From RGIG6919 sp045531905 (lineage in GTDB: Bacteria > Bacillota > Clostridia > Lachnospirales > Lachnospiraceae), in NCBI GenBank assembly GCA_045531905.1, contig JAZSEY010000013.1:138707-202706 (forward strand): a stretch of 64,000 bases of DNA, given 5' to 3'. The first letter of the stretch is position 1. Each line of letters begins with the position of its first letter. Both the position numbers and the translations under genes were made by a program. A model generated the notes under the pieces. That model saw only the letters and a list, made by a program, of their open reading frames with translations, ran no database searches and was not told where the DNA came from. Shown here piece by piece: positions 8,992 through 17,617 of the stretch.

Positions 8992-10395
8992 ATGTTTTTT
9001 AATAATACAGTTTCAGAGAATCAAATATGTGCCATAGATAAGAATGGGAGCATCACCTACGGTGAACTTTCTTGTTTTTGTGACCAGATAGCGGATGTGA
9101 TACCGAAGCGTTCCTTAGTGTTTTCATTGTGTGAAAATGCTATCGGTTCTGTGGCGGGCTATGTGGCATTTTTGTCAAATGGCGTGGTTCCGTTGCTGTT
9201 GAATGCTGATATGGATAGAGAGTTGTTTGATGTTTTGTCGGACACATACAAGCCACAGTATTTGTGGGTGAGAGAAGACCATGCGAAGCATTATTGTGGT
9301 GATGTGGTTTGCACAGGATATGGCTATGCATTACTTAAAACGGATGCAGTATCCACACCACTTTATGAAGAGTTGGGGCTTTTGCTTACCACCTCCGGTT
9401 CTACTGGAAGTCCTAAATTAGTCAGACAAAGTTATCATAATATTATGAGTAATGCCAGGGCGATTGCTGAGTATTTGGAACTTACGGATACAGAACGTCC
9501 GATTACTACATTGCCAATGAATTATACATATGGATTGTCTATTATTAACAGTCATTTGTTGGTTGGCGCAACTCTTTTGCTTACGGATGCATCTTATATC
9601 CAGAAGGAGTTTTGGAATTTTTTCAAGGAACAGGAAGCTACTTCTTTTGGTGGCGTACCTTATACCTATGAGATATTAAAGAAATTGCGATTTTTCCGAA
9701 TGGAGCTGCCGTCCCTTCGGTATATGACCCAGGCGGGAGGCAAGCTGTCGCCGGAATTACATAAAGAATTTGCTCAATATGCCATAGATACAGGAAAGCG
9801 TTTTTATATTATGTATGGGCAGACAGAAGCAACTGCAAGAATGGCATATTTGCCATACGAAAAAGCATTGGAAAAATATGGAAGCATGGGTGTTGCCATT
9901 CCTGGAGGCAGATTTGAATTGACCGATGTGAATGGGAAGGTGATTACCGAGGCAGACGTGGTTGGTGAATTGGTGTATTACGGTGACAATGTAACCCTTG
10001 GTTATGCGGAATGTGCGAAGGATTTAGAAAAGGGTGATGAAAGAGCCGGAATGCTGATTACCGGAGACATGGCGAAGATGGATGCAGATGGTTTCTTTTA
10101 CATTGTTGGAAGAAAGAAACGGTTTCTAAAGATATTTGGTAATCGTGTGAATTTGGATGAGGTTGAACGGATGTTGTCGGCTGCATTTTCAGAATACCGT
10201 TTTGCCTGTGCCGGTGTTGATGATAAGTTGTCGGTATTTGTGGAAGGCACCATGAGGCAGGATGTGGCTAAAGAGATAATAAAACATTTGGCAGAAAAGA
10301 CAGGATTACATCCAAGTGCCTTCCGGGTGTTGGAGATAGAAAATATTCCGATGAATGAGGCAGGGAAAACCATTTACGGAGAATTGCCGATATAG
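8992..10395 (+). CDS. AMP-dependent acyl/aryl ligase (ANL superfamily)
   Basis: A 467-residue acyl-activating enzyme. Core motifs are in order: LLTTSGSTGSPKLV (A3, near residue 128), MYGQTEATARM (A5), ITGDMAKMDADGF with VGRKKRFLKIFGNRVN (A7-A8) and a C-terminal NEAGKTIYGEL with the catalytic Lys (A10). It is short compared with fatty acyl-CoA ligases and resembles the small ligases that load stand-alone carrier proteins. The ACP two genes downstream is the likely acceptor; CoA is the alternative. Acid specificity cannot be read from the sequence. Confidence 0.8.
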   Translation: MFFNNTVSENQICAIDKNGSITYGELSCFCDQIADVIPKRSLVFSLCENAIGSVAGYVAFLSNGVVPLLLNADMDRELFDVLSDTYKPQYLWVREDHAKHYCGDVVCTGYGYALLKTDAVSTPLYEELGLLLTTSGSTGSPKLVRQSYHNIMSNARAIAEYLELTDTERPITTLPMNYTYGLSIINSHLLVGATLLLTDASYIQKEFWNFFKEQEATSFGGVPYTYEILKKLRFFRMELPSLRYMTQAGGKLSPELHKEFAQYAIDTGKRFYIMYGQTEATARMAYLPYEKALEKYGSMGVAIPGGRFELTDVNGKVITEADVVGELVYYGDNVTLGYAECAKDLEKGDERAGMLITGDMAKMDADGFFYIVGRKKRFLKIFGNRVNLDEVERMLSAAFSEYRFACAGVDDKLSVFVEGTMRQDVAKEIIKHLAEKTGLHPSAFRVLEIENIPMNEAGKTIYGELPI

Positions 10396-10420
10396 ATACT
10401 AAATAGGATGGGGGAAAAGC

Positions 10421-11467
10421 ATGGACCGATTTAATGCACGTTTTGAAGAAAAATATGAGTTTCGTTTAGCGAAAAGAAGTGATATCGAGGCTATCATGAA
10501 ATACATTGATGAGTGTTGGCGAAAGGGACATATTTTATCCTGGAATCGAGAATTGTTTGAATATGAGTTTTGTGATGGGGATGATGTGCATTTTTTGCTT
10601 GCCATAGATAGAGCCACCGGTGAGATAGAAGGTATGGATGGATATTATCTGACGTCTTCTAGGAAAGAGGATTTCGATGTATGGGGTTCTATGTGGAGTG
10701 TGAGAAAGGACCATAAAAATCTGCCTATGCTGGGAATTGCCATAGCGAATCAATATTACAAGCAGATTGGTTACCGTTATGAGCTCGGTCTGGGTGTGAA
10801 TAAGCGGACTGCAACTCCACTTCATCAGAAGCATTTTAAGGTGGAGACGGGTATATTGAAGCATTATTATATGCTACATCCTATGGATACCTATGAGATT
10901 GCAAAGATTGTAGAACCAAAGCGAACAAATGCTGATAGCCACAAGGATTCATATGTGCTTCAAAAAGCCACATCCATTGTTGAGGTTGAGGCGGTGTTTG
11001 ATTTTGATAAGAAGATAACAACCTATCCGGTGAAGGATGGCTGGTATGTTGGACATAGATTTTTTGACCACCCGGTATATGACTATGATGTGTATACCAT
11101 CATGAAGGATACAAAGGAAGCAGATGCGGTGCTGGTTATCAGAAAGGTTTCGGTGGGAGACCGGCATGTGCTTCGCATCGTGGATTACATGGGAGATATT
11201 CACAGCTTGGCAAATGTACAAAGACAGCTTTATGAGCTGATGGATGCGGACTGTGAGTATATTGATTTTTATTGCTTTGGCTATGACGAAGAAGCCATAT
11301 TGAATGCAGGCTTTGTGGAGCGTGAGGTAGAGGATGTGAATATCATCCCGTCCTATTTTGAACCTTTTGAGCAGAGAAACGTGGATTATTGGTTTAACAG
11401 CGATGCGAAGGAGAACTTTGTGATTTGCAAAGCGGACGCGGATCAGGATAGACCGAATGTGGTGTGA
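10421..11467 (+). CDS. GNAT-like acyltransferase
   Basis: A 348-residue protein with a GNAT-like N-terminal half (FRLAKRSDIEAIMKYIDECW, then FLLAIDRATGEIEGMDGYY and SMWSVRKDHKNLPMLG). The C-terminal half contains a second alpha/beta segment that I cannot assign. Because it lies between an acyl ligase and an ACP, I infer that it moves an acyl group from the carrier to an amino group of a sugar or cyclitol. The 3' end runs into the leader of the ACP gene. Family placement is moderate: the acetyl-CoA loop is degenerate, which would fit an acyl-ACP donor. Confidence 0.6.
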   Translation: MDRFNARFEEKYEFRLAKRSDIEAIMKYIDECWRKGHILSWNRELFEYEFCDGDDVHFLLAIDRATGEIEGMDGYYLTSSRKEDFDVWGSMWSVRKDHKNLPMLGIAIANQYYKQIGYRYELGLGVNKRTATPLHQKHFKVETGILKHYYMLHPMDTYEIAKIVEPKRTNADSHKDSYVLQKATSIVEVEAVFDFDKKITTYPVKDGWYVGHRFFDHPVYDYDVYTIMKDTKEADAVLVIRKVSVGDRHVLRIVDYMGDIHSLANVQRQLYELMDADCEYIDFYCFGYDEEAILNAGFVEREVEDVNIIPSYFEPFEQRNVDYWFNSDAKENFVICKADADQDRPNVV

Positions 11468-11492
11468 GATTATAAAAATGGAGGATATAATT

Positions 11493-11732
11493 ATGACAAA
11501 CAGAGAAAAGTATGTAAATGTATTTGTAGAGATGTTAGAGGTGGATGCTTCTATAGTGGAAACACTTGAGTATCAAGGAATTGATACTTGGGATTCCGTT
11601 GGACACATGTCCTTGATTTCTGAGTTAGAGGATGTCTTTGATATTATGATGGACACGGATGATATCATTGATTTCAGTTCCTTCCAAAAGGGAATTGAGA
11701 TTTTAAAGAAGTATGATGTTGTGATTGAATAG
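11493..11732 (+). CDS. Acyl carrier protein
   Basis: A 79-residue acidic four-helix carrier. The phosphopantetheine site is the serine at residue 35 in TWDSVGHMSLI, followed by the usual helix II acidic segment (SELEDVFDIMMD). The ATG at 11493 has GGAGG 8 bases upstream; an in-frame upstream ATG at 11457 lies inside the acyltransferase gene and lacks a site. It is a dedicated ACP, not the fatty-acid-synthesis ACP, given its setting between an acyltransferase and a methyltransferase. A phosphopantetheinyl transferase acting in trans is needed. Confidence 0.9.
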   Translation: MTNREKYVNVFVEMLEVDASIVETLEYQGIDTWDSVGHMSLISELEDVFDIMMDTDDIIDFSSFQKGIEILKKYDVVIE

Positions 11733-11744
11733 AGGTAGTGAATT

Positions 11745-12908
11745 GTGACAGAATCAAAAAAAGATATATTTATTGCTGGCATCAGGGCTGAAATGCAATT
11801 GGCATATCAGGAGCTGGTGGATAAGGAAGTAATCATATTTGGGACAGGCTCTTACGGACAGATGTTGTTACGGGAATTGAATCGAATGGGATTGGGCAAA
11901 TGTGTGGTTGCATTTTGCGATAATGATGAGAGTAAGTGGGGTGGAACCTGCTTAGATACAGTGGTACAATCTGTGGATACATTGATATCTGAACATCCCA
12001 ATGCAGTATATGTGATTGCCAGCAGTGCACAAATGGCAATCATGGAACAACTGAAGGATAAGCCTGTGCATATTATGGATAAGTCAGAATATCTACACCT
12101 TTTGGAATTGCAACTTACATTTATCCAAAGTAATCGGGAATTGGATTTGGTTTCTTATGCAGGGCATTGGTTTTCATTATATGAGGATTGCAACCGTAAG
12201 GGTGATTTGCAACGATACATGGAGACAACGTGTGCATATATGGAGGATGCCATTTCAAGACAAGTGTTGCAAAAGAGAATGCAATTTTTTCTGTCTGGAG
12301 ATGTGAATGTTTTGAAAGAGATACCATATAGTTCCAATATGTATTTTGATAAAGACTATTTACCGATTCAAAATGAAGAAGTACTATTTGATTGTGGTGC
12401 TTATAATGGTGATTCTCTATACATGTTTTGGGAATATACTAAAGGCAAATATAAAAGTATATGTGCATTTGAACCGGATGATAGGAATTATAATGACATT
12501 CTTCGATTAATTGAGTCCTGTCAAATGAAAAATGTGGACACCTATCAGGTCGCTACAGGAAAAGAAAATGCGATTGTCAGTTTTTCAAATGATGGCTCTG
12601 GAGGAGCAAAAATTATTGACGAGGGGGAAAGCCAGGTGCAGGTTGTTCGCCTGGATGATTATATAGACAGATGCCCAACTTTTATCAAGATGGATATTGA
12701 AGGTGCAGAGTTAGACACTTTAAGAGGGGCTGAACAGACGATAAAGACATTAAAACCTAAATTGGCGATTAGTATATATCACAAATGGCTAGATTTTTAT
12801 GAAATTCCAGCATATTTGAAAATACTTGTGCCTGAATATAAATTTAAGGTCAGACATCATTCACGGTGTCTATATGATACTGTATTATATGCGTATGTAG
12901 AGGAATAA
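11745..12908 (+). CDS. FkbM-family SAM-dependent methyltransferase with N-terminal Rossmann-like domain
   Basis: A 387-residue protein. The first 115 residues resemble a nucleotide-binding PglD/CoA-binding type fold (VIIFGTGSYGQMLLREL then VAFCDNDESKWGG). Residues about 205-385 form an FkbM methyltransferase: EVLFDCGAYNGDSLYMF is the SAM-binding motif I, then CAFEPDD and FIKMDIEGAELDTLRGA, a family signature. It would O-methylate a sugar or cyclitol hydroxyl. The start is a GTG at 11745 with a weak AGAGG ahead. This two-domain layout is common in glycan loci. Confidence 0.8.
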   Translation: MTESKKDIFIAGIRAEMQLAYQELVDKEVIIFGTGSYGQMLLRELNRMGLGKCVVAFCDNDESKWGGTCLDTVVQSVDTLISEHPNAVYVIASSAQMAIMEQLKDKPVHIMDKSEYLHLLELQLTFIQSNRELDLVSYAGHWFSLYEDCNRKGDLQRYMETTCAYMEDAISRQVLQKRMQFFLSGDVNVLKEIPYSSNMYFDKDYLPIQNEEVLFDCGAYNGDSLYMFWEYTKGKYKSICAFEPDDRNYNDILRLIESCQMKNVDTYQVATGKENAIVSFSNDGSGGAKIIDEGESQVQVVRLDDYIDRCPTFIKMDIEGAELDTLRGAEQTIKTLKPKLAISIYHKWLDFYEIPAYLKILVPEYKFKVRHHSRCLYDTVLYAYVEE

Positions 12909-12919
12909 ACGGAGGGTGT

Positions 12920-13660
12920 ATGTTAAAGGAAAAGGTTGCTATCATTACCGGTTGTAACCGGGGCATTGGCAAAGCAATACTGAAAGATTATGCAAAGCAT
13001 GGTTCAGATGTGTTTGCTGTAGTGCGCGAAGAGAATGCCGTATTTAGTGAATACTGTGAAGGCTTGGCTGATAAGTATCAGGTAGAAATTCATATTGTTT
13101 ATGCTGATTTTTCAGATGAGGAACAAGTAAAACAAGCGGCAAAGTCTATCTTAGCCACAAAGAAACAGATAGATGTGCTGGTGAATAATATTGGCATTGC
13201 AAATCCGCTCAATATGCTGGCGATGACAAAGATGGAGACTGTAAAAGATGCGTTTCAGGTGAATTTGTTTTCTTCGCTTTTGTTTACGCAATTGATTAGC
13301 AAAGCTATGATGCGTAAAAAGTTAGGAAGTATTATATTTATTTCTTCTTCTGCGGCTTTTGATGGTGGTGCAAATGTAGAGTATTCCGCAAGCAAAGCCG
13401 CATTGATAGGTGCAGCCAGACGTCTTGCTGTGGAGTTAGGAGCATTTCATATTCGAGTGAATGTAGTTGCCCCAGGATTGACTTCGACGGATATGGGAAA
13501 TTCTATGAGTCCAGAGGATGAGGCCATTGCACTCTCAAAAAATATTATGAAAAGAAAAGGCGAGCCGGAAGAGATTGCAGATGTGGTTGTATTCTTAGGT
13601 TCAGATATGTCCCGGTTTATGACGGGGCAGGTTGTTCGAGTAGATGGGGGATTATTGTAA
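12920..13660 (+). CDS. SDR-family oxidoreductase
   Basis: 246 residues with the classical SDR layout: TGCNRGIG near residue 10, NNIGIAN in place of the usual NNAG, Ser in IFISSSAAFDG and YSASK as the catalytic pair. It is closely patterned on the SDR at 4121-4858 (similar EENAVFSEYCEGLADKYQV segment), suggesting duplication within the operon. The stop is 13 bases before the aldolase-like start. Substrate unknown; a keto-cyclitol or keto-sugar is likely from context. Confidence 0.85.
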   Translation: MLKEKVAIITGCNRGIGKAILKDYAKHGSDVFAVVREENAVFSEYCEGLADKYQVEIHIVYADFSDEEQVKQAAKSILATKKQIDVLVNNIGIANPLNMLAMTKMETVKDAFQVNLFSSLLFTQLISKAMMRKKLGSIIFISSSAAFDGGANVEYSASKAALIGAARRLAVELGAFHIRVNVVAPGLTSTDMGNSMSPEDEAIALSKNIMKRKGEPEEIADVVVFLGSDMSRFMTGQVVRVDGGLL

Positions 13661-13673
13661 AGGAGGCGAAGGT

Positions 13674-14495
13674 ATGATTGGTAATATGAACATTTTTGAT
13701 TGTACTTTGCGCGAAGTTGGATATCAGACCGGATGGTATTTTGATACTGAGTTTGCAAGAAATCTTTATAATTTTGCACAGACCAATGGTGTGGATTATG
13801 TGGAATTGGGATTCTTTCATAATGAAGATGCTGACCCGGGACGAGGTGATTTTCGATACTGTAGTACGAGAAATGAACAAATTACAGAGGTATTTGAACC
13901 AGTGAAGAATGTGACGAAGATTTCAGTGATGCGTGATATTCAACGTCCATTGTCTGCATTGCTTCCAAAAGAGAAGACAATTATTGATACGATTCGTATT
14001 TTGACTCGCTCACATGAAACAGATTTGAAGGTGTTAGAGGAGTTTGTGGATGAGGCTATAGGTCTTGGATACGAGGTGTTTGTTAATTATACTAGCGCCG
14101 GTTATAATACGATGGATATGAATAAACGCTTTGCGGAATTTGCAGCAAGGAAACAGGTTCATGCTATTGAGTTTGCAGATACCGAGAGTGTGATGACAGA
14201 ACAATATGTGGAGGATACGATTCGTATCTGTCATGAAATTGGAATTGCCTGTGGTTGCCATTTCCATGATAAGAGAGGAACTGCGGATTCCTTAGCAGAG
14301 GTTGCCATTCGGGAAGGGGCCGATTACATGGATGTAACCCACATAGGATTAGGTGGCAAATGGCGAGATGGTAATCTGACTATGGAATACTTGTTACGCC
14401 GATTTGATAAGAATCCAGGATATGAGGCTACTGTTATTAAGAATGAACTGATTGAACAGTTGATAAAGTATCATCAATTTACAGCGGCGGTTTAG
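13674..14495 (+). CDS. HMGL/DmpG-type pyruvate aldolase or acyltransferase-like enzyme
   Basis: A 273-residue HMGL-like TIM barrel. It opens with FDCTLREVGYQTGWYFD (the DxTLRE metal and substrate motif) and has the metal-binding HxH pair in CGCHFHDKRGTADSL. Relatives cleave or form C-C bonds with pyruvate or acyl-CoA (4-hydroxy-2-oxovalerate aldolase, HMG-CoA lyase, isopropylmalate synthase). The ATG at 13674 is chosen over 13644 because AGGAGG lies 7 bases ahead. It lacks the C-terminal regulatory or communication domains of the larger members, so a stand-alone aldolase is likeliest. In this operon it may build or cut a chain on a sugar-derived aldehyde. Confidence 0.75.
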   Translation: MIGNMNIFDCTLREVGYQTGWYFDTEFARNLYNFAQTNGVDYVELGFFHNEDADPGRGDFRYCSTRNEQITEVFEPVKNVTKISVMRDIQRPLSALLPKEKTIIDTIRILTRSHETDLKVLEEFVDEAIGLGYEVFVNYTSAGYNTMDMNKRFAEFAARKQVHAIEFADTESVMTEQYVEDTIRICHEIGIACGCHFHDKRGTADSLAEVAIREGADYMDVTHIGLGGKWRDGNLTMEYLLRRFDKNPGYEATVIKNELIEQLIKYHQFTAAV

Positions 14496-14503
14496 GAGAT
14501 AAA

Positions 14504-15196
14504 ATGGAGTATATTAATAATTCTTTTCAAGGGAAAAAAGTTTTCATTACTGGTGGTAGCAGGGGAATCGGTAAAGAAATTTCAGATGCTTTTCAGAAAT
14601 GTGGAGCAGAAGTCATTGCACCCACGAGAGCTCAATTGGATTTAGCAGACGCAGATTCCGTGAAACAATACCTACAACAAAACAATCATAATGATGTGGA
14701 TGTGTTCGTTTTTTGTGCGGGTGTCAATCCTAAAAATGAGTTGAAGAATTTGAAGTTAGAAGATCTTACATTAACGTTTCAGGTGAATTTATTTTCTTCC
14801 ATCCAGTTGGTAAAAGAATATGCCGAGGGGATGAAAAAGAGAGGAAATGGAAAGATTATATTTATAACATCTTTATATTCGTGTGTTACGCGAGAGGGAA
14901 GAATACCATATACCAGTTCGAAACATGCAATTGCCGGATGTATGAAAACATTAGCTTTGGAATTGGCACCATATAACATATGTGTAGATGCCGTCGCACC
15001 AGGATATGTTATGACGGAAATGACAAAACAGAATTTGTCAGAGGCGGAAATATGTGAGATTCAAAAATGCATTCCGACTGGCAGATTTCAGACTGTTAGG
15101 GAAATCGCGGATACGGTGTTGTTTTTGGCAAGTGATATGAATCAGAGCATTACGGGACAGACAATATATGTTGATGGTGGATTTTTGTGCAAATAA
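14504..15196 (+). CDS. SDR-family oxidoreductase
   Basis: A 230-residue classical SDR: FITGGSRGIG near residue 12, VFCAGVNPKN instead of NNAG, Ser in FITSLYSCVTREG, YTSSK catalytic pair, and the C-terminal SITGQTIYVDGG. It starts 8 bases after the aldolase-like gene and 12 bases precede the cyclase, so it is probably coupled to both. It is more divergent than the other two SDRs of the operon and probably works on another substrate, for example a keto group next to the product of the aldolase or cyclase. This assignment is inferred. Confidence 0.85.
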   Translation: MEYINNSFQGKKVFITGGSRGIGKEISDAFQKCGAEVIAPTRAQLDLADADSVKQYLQQNNHNDVDVFVFCAGVNPKNELKNLKLEDLTLTFQVNLFSSIQLVKEYAEGMKKRGNGKIIFITSLYSCVTREGRIPYTSSKHAIAGCMKTLALELAPYNICVDAVAPGYVMTEMTKQNLSEAEICEIQKCIPTGRFQTVREIADTVLFLASDMNQSITGQTIYVDGGFLCK

Positions 15197-15208
15197 GGAG
15201 ACTGTTAG

Positions 15209-16276
15209 ATGGAAAAGGAAATGAATATTAAATCAAGTTTGTATGATTATACAGTTACATTTATTGATGATTTTCATACGCAACTCAGTAAGTTGCAAGG
15301 AAGTCTAACATATGTAATAGATAGAAATGTATATGGCTTGTACAAATCCTGTTTTGAGGATATCCCAAACGATAATATATTCTTTATAGATGCGATTGAA
15401 AGTAAAAAGAATATAGATATCATCATGGAATTGATTTATTTTTGGAAAGAAAAGGGCGTGAAAAAGAATTGGAAGGTGATATGTGTAGGTGGTGGCATTA
15501 CGCAAGATATCACAACTTTTGCATGTAACATTTATTTGCGAAATATAGATTGGTACTTCTTTCCTACCACGTTACTTGCAATGTGCGATTCCTGTATTGG
15601 AGGGAAATGTGGAATCAATCTTGGACAATACAAAAATCAGTTGGGAGTATTTTATCCTCCAAAGAGAATATTTATTGCAACAGAATTTTTAAGAACATTG
15701 ACAAAGGCAGATTATATCAATGGTTGGGGAGAATTGATAAAATTTTCACTCACACAGGACAAAGCTTTTTATGAGGCATTAGAGTCTGAGTCGCAATACA
15801 TACCATGTGAACATATTGCAGAGTTTATTTATGAAGGATTGATGGTTAAAAAGCGTGTTATCGAGGCAGATGAGTTTGAAGGAGATTTGCGAAGAATTTT
15901 GAATTATGGGCATACCTTTGGACATGCGTTAGAAGCCTATACCAATAATATGATACCACATGGTACGGCAGTGATTTGGGGAATGGATGTTGTTAATTAT
16001 ATTGCTGCAAAAGAAGGTATTTTTTCTGATATGGATTATCTCCGTATTAAGCGGTTGATTTGCAATGAATTTTTGCAGGAAGAGATTGTAATTGATAACC
16101 CAAGAGACTTATATGAAATTTTGTCTACAGATAAAAAAGTAAAGGATAACACGGTTTATTTGGCAGTGCCAGATTGTATTAGTAATTTGATTATTTATCC
16201 AATGGAATTGAATGATAAAATGTTGGGGTATTTAGTTTCATATTTGGAGGAAACCCATGAATATTATAGCAATTGA
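15209..16276 (+). CDS. Sugar-phosphate cyclase (3-dehydroquinate synthase family)
   Basis: A 355-residue member of the AroB fold family, which cyclises a heptulose or hexose phosphate with NAD and a metal. Matching blocks are VGGGITQDITTF (NAD site, GGGxxGD altered to GGGITQD), PTTLLAMCDSCIGGKCGIN, KNQLGVFYPP, GWGELIKF and the metal motif LNYGHTFGHALEA (two His, near residue 235). Several deviations from housekeeping AroB, the INGWGELIKFSLTQD block, and the neighbouring sedoheptulokinase-like gene suggest a sedoheptulose-7-phosphate or similar cyclase making a cyclitol. True dehydroquinate synthase or 2-deoxy-scyllo-inosose synthase activity is not excluded. The end overlaps the kinase start by 20 bases. 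Confidence 0.8.
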   Translation: MEKEMNIKSSLYDYTVTFIDDFHTQLSKLQGSLTYVIDRNVYGLYKSCFEDIPNDNIFFIDAIESKKNIDIIMELIYFWKEKGVKKNWKVICVGGGITQDITTFACNIYLRNIDWYFFPTTLLAMCDSCIGGKCGINLGQYKNQLGVFYPPKRIFIATEFLRTLTKADYINGWGELIKFSLTQDKAFYEALESESQYIPCEHIAEFIYEGLMVKKRVIEADEFEGDLRRILNYGHTFGHALEAYTNNMIPHGTAVIWGMDVVNYIAAKEGIFSDMDYLRIKRLICNEFLQEEIVIDNPRDLYEILSTDKKVKDNTVYLAVPDCISNLIIYPMELNDKMLGYLVSYLEETHEYYSN

Positions 16277-17600
16277 TTGCGGTGCCAGTTTTATTAAGGC
16301 TGCCAGTTTAGATGAGATAAATGCCTCAGTAAAAAAGGAATTGTATTTTAAGACTAGTGAAGATTTGGTTTTAGAGTTGGTAGACTCTGAGGATGAGGCA
16401 TTGCCGGAGAAGTTAAGAAAAACACTAACAGTTGTGAAAAAGTGTATTCTTGAACTTTCTAACCCTGGCGAGGAAATTATTCTCGGAATGAGTAATGAAA
16501 TGCATGGATTTGTTTTAGCAAATGACGCTATGGTACCATATTCGGATTATATTTCGTGGCAAAATGAATTTACAACTCAGAACTATGATGGTGAAATTAG
16601 TTGGCAGGATTATCTTTTCCAACAGTTGGATATGGAAGGTGTTGAGCGGACAGGAATGCCATTCAAGTGTGGTCTTCCTAGTTGCAATTTAGCATATCTA
16701 ATTCAAAGTAAGCAAATTGTAGGAGAACATTTCTATTTCTTTACTTTGGGTGATTTTTTGCTTTCACGTTTGTCGGGTGATTTCATACCTTGTCATGAAA
16801 CTAACGCAGCGGCAACGGGGTTATATGATTTACTGACAGGAGATTGGAATTGGAAGTTAATAGAAATACTACAATTGCAAGATGTTAAATTTCCAGATAT
16901 CGTGAAAACGCAATATTATCAATCTGTAGAATGGCAAGGAAGAAAGTTGGTTATCTTTCCTGCGATTGGAGACCAACAGGCTGCTCTGTTAGGTAGTGGT
17001 TTGCAAAATGATACGCAGTTGTCAGTGAACATGGGAACTGGTGGACAGGTCAGTAGAATTTCAAAACAATGTAGACTGTCAGATTGTTATCAGACTAGAC
17101 CTTATTTTAATGGATTGTATTTAAATACTGTGCCACATATTCCATCTGGCCGTGCATTGAATGTGTTTTATGGTTATATTAAACAAATTGTGACAACTTT
17201 TGCACCTAATGTGTGTGAAGAAGAACTGTGGGATTGGATTTTAAAAGAGGCAAGCAAGAGTGAGTGTGCTGAAAATGAGTTGATGCAGGTAGACATGAGT
17301 TTCTTTTCGAATGCAGTAACTACACATACACTTGGAAGTATTCAAGGGATTGCAGAATCATCTTTTGATGTGGGCAATTTGTTTTGCGCAATTTATAAAC
17401 AGATGGCAGTAAATGTGATACGATGTGCAGGGCGTATAGTAGAGAAAGAATCAGTTATCAAAGAGATTCTTTTTTCTGGTGGAGTTTCAAATCGGCATTC
17501 TTTGTTCCAGAAGTTTGTAATGGAGCATTTTGATCATGTGATGAAAACGTGCGTACAAAATGAAACATTTTTAGGAATATATCGATACATTAAAATGTAA
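16257..17600 (+). CDS. FGGY carbohydrate kinase, sedoheptulokinase-like
   Basis: A 447-residue FGGY kinase. It has the N-terminal phosphate loop IAIDCGASFIKAA, NEMHGFV, SWQN, HETNAAATGLYD, AIGDQQAAL, and VNMGTGGQVS. The segment RPYFNGLYLNT with the following Gly/Asn-rich stretch resembles sedoheptulokinases as I remember them (for example human SHPK), rather than xylulo- or glycerol kinases. The C-terminal FSGGVSNRHSLFQKF is the adenosine motif. GGAGG lies 7 bases upstream of the ATG, inside the cyclase gene. A heptulose kinase directly coupled to a sugar-phosphate cyclase is a strong contextual hint. Substrate assignment is from memory and needs a phylogeny. Confidence 0.7.
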   Translation: MNIIAIDCGASFIKAASLDEINASVKKELYFKTSEDLVLELVDSEDEALPEKLRKTLTVVKKCILELSNPGEEIILGMSNEMHGFVLANDAMVPYSDYISWQNEFTTQNYDGEISWQDYLFQQLDMEGVERTGMPFKCGLPSCNLAYLIQSKQIVGEHFYFFTLGDFLLSRLSGDFIPCHETNAAATGLYDLLTGDWNWKLIEILQLQDVKFPDIVKTQYYQSVEWQGRKLVIFPAIGDQQAALLGSGLQNDTQLSVNMGTGGQVSRISKQCRLSDCYQTRPYFNGLYLNTVPHIPSGRALNVFYGYIKQIVTTFAPNVCEEELWDWILKEASKSECAENELMQVDMSFFSNAVTTHTLGSIQGIAESSFDVGNLFCAIYKQMAVNVIRCAGRIVEKESVIKEILFSGGVSNRHSLFQKFVMEHFDHVMKTCVQNETFLGIYRYIKM

Positions 17601-17617
17601 AGCGAGGTTGTGTACCA

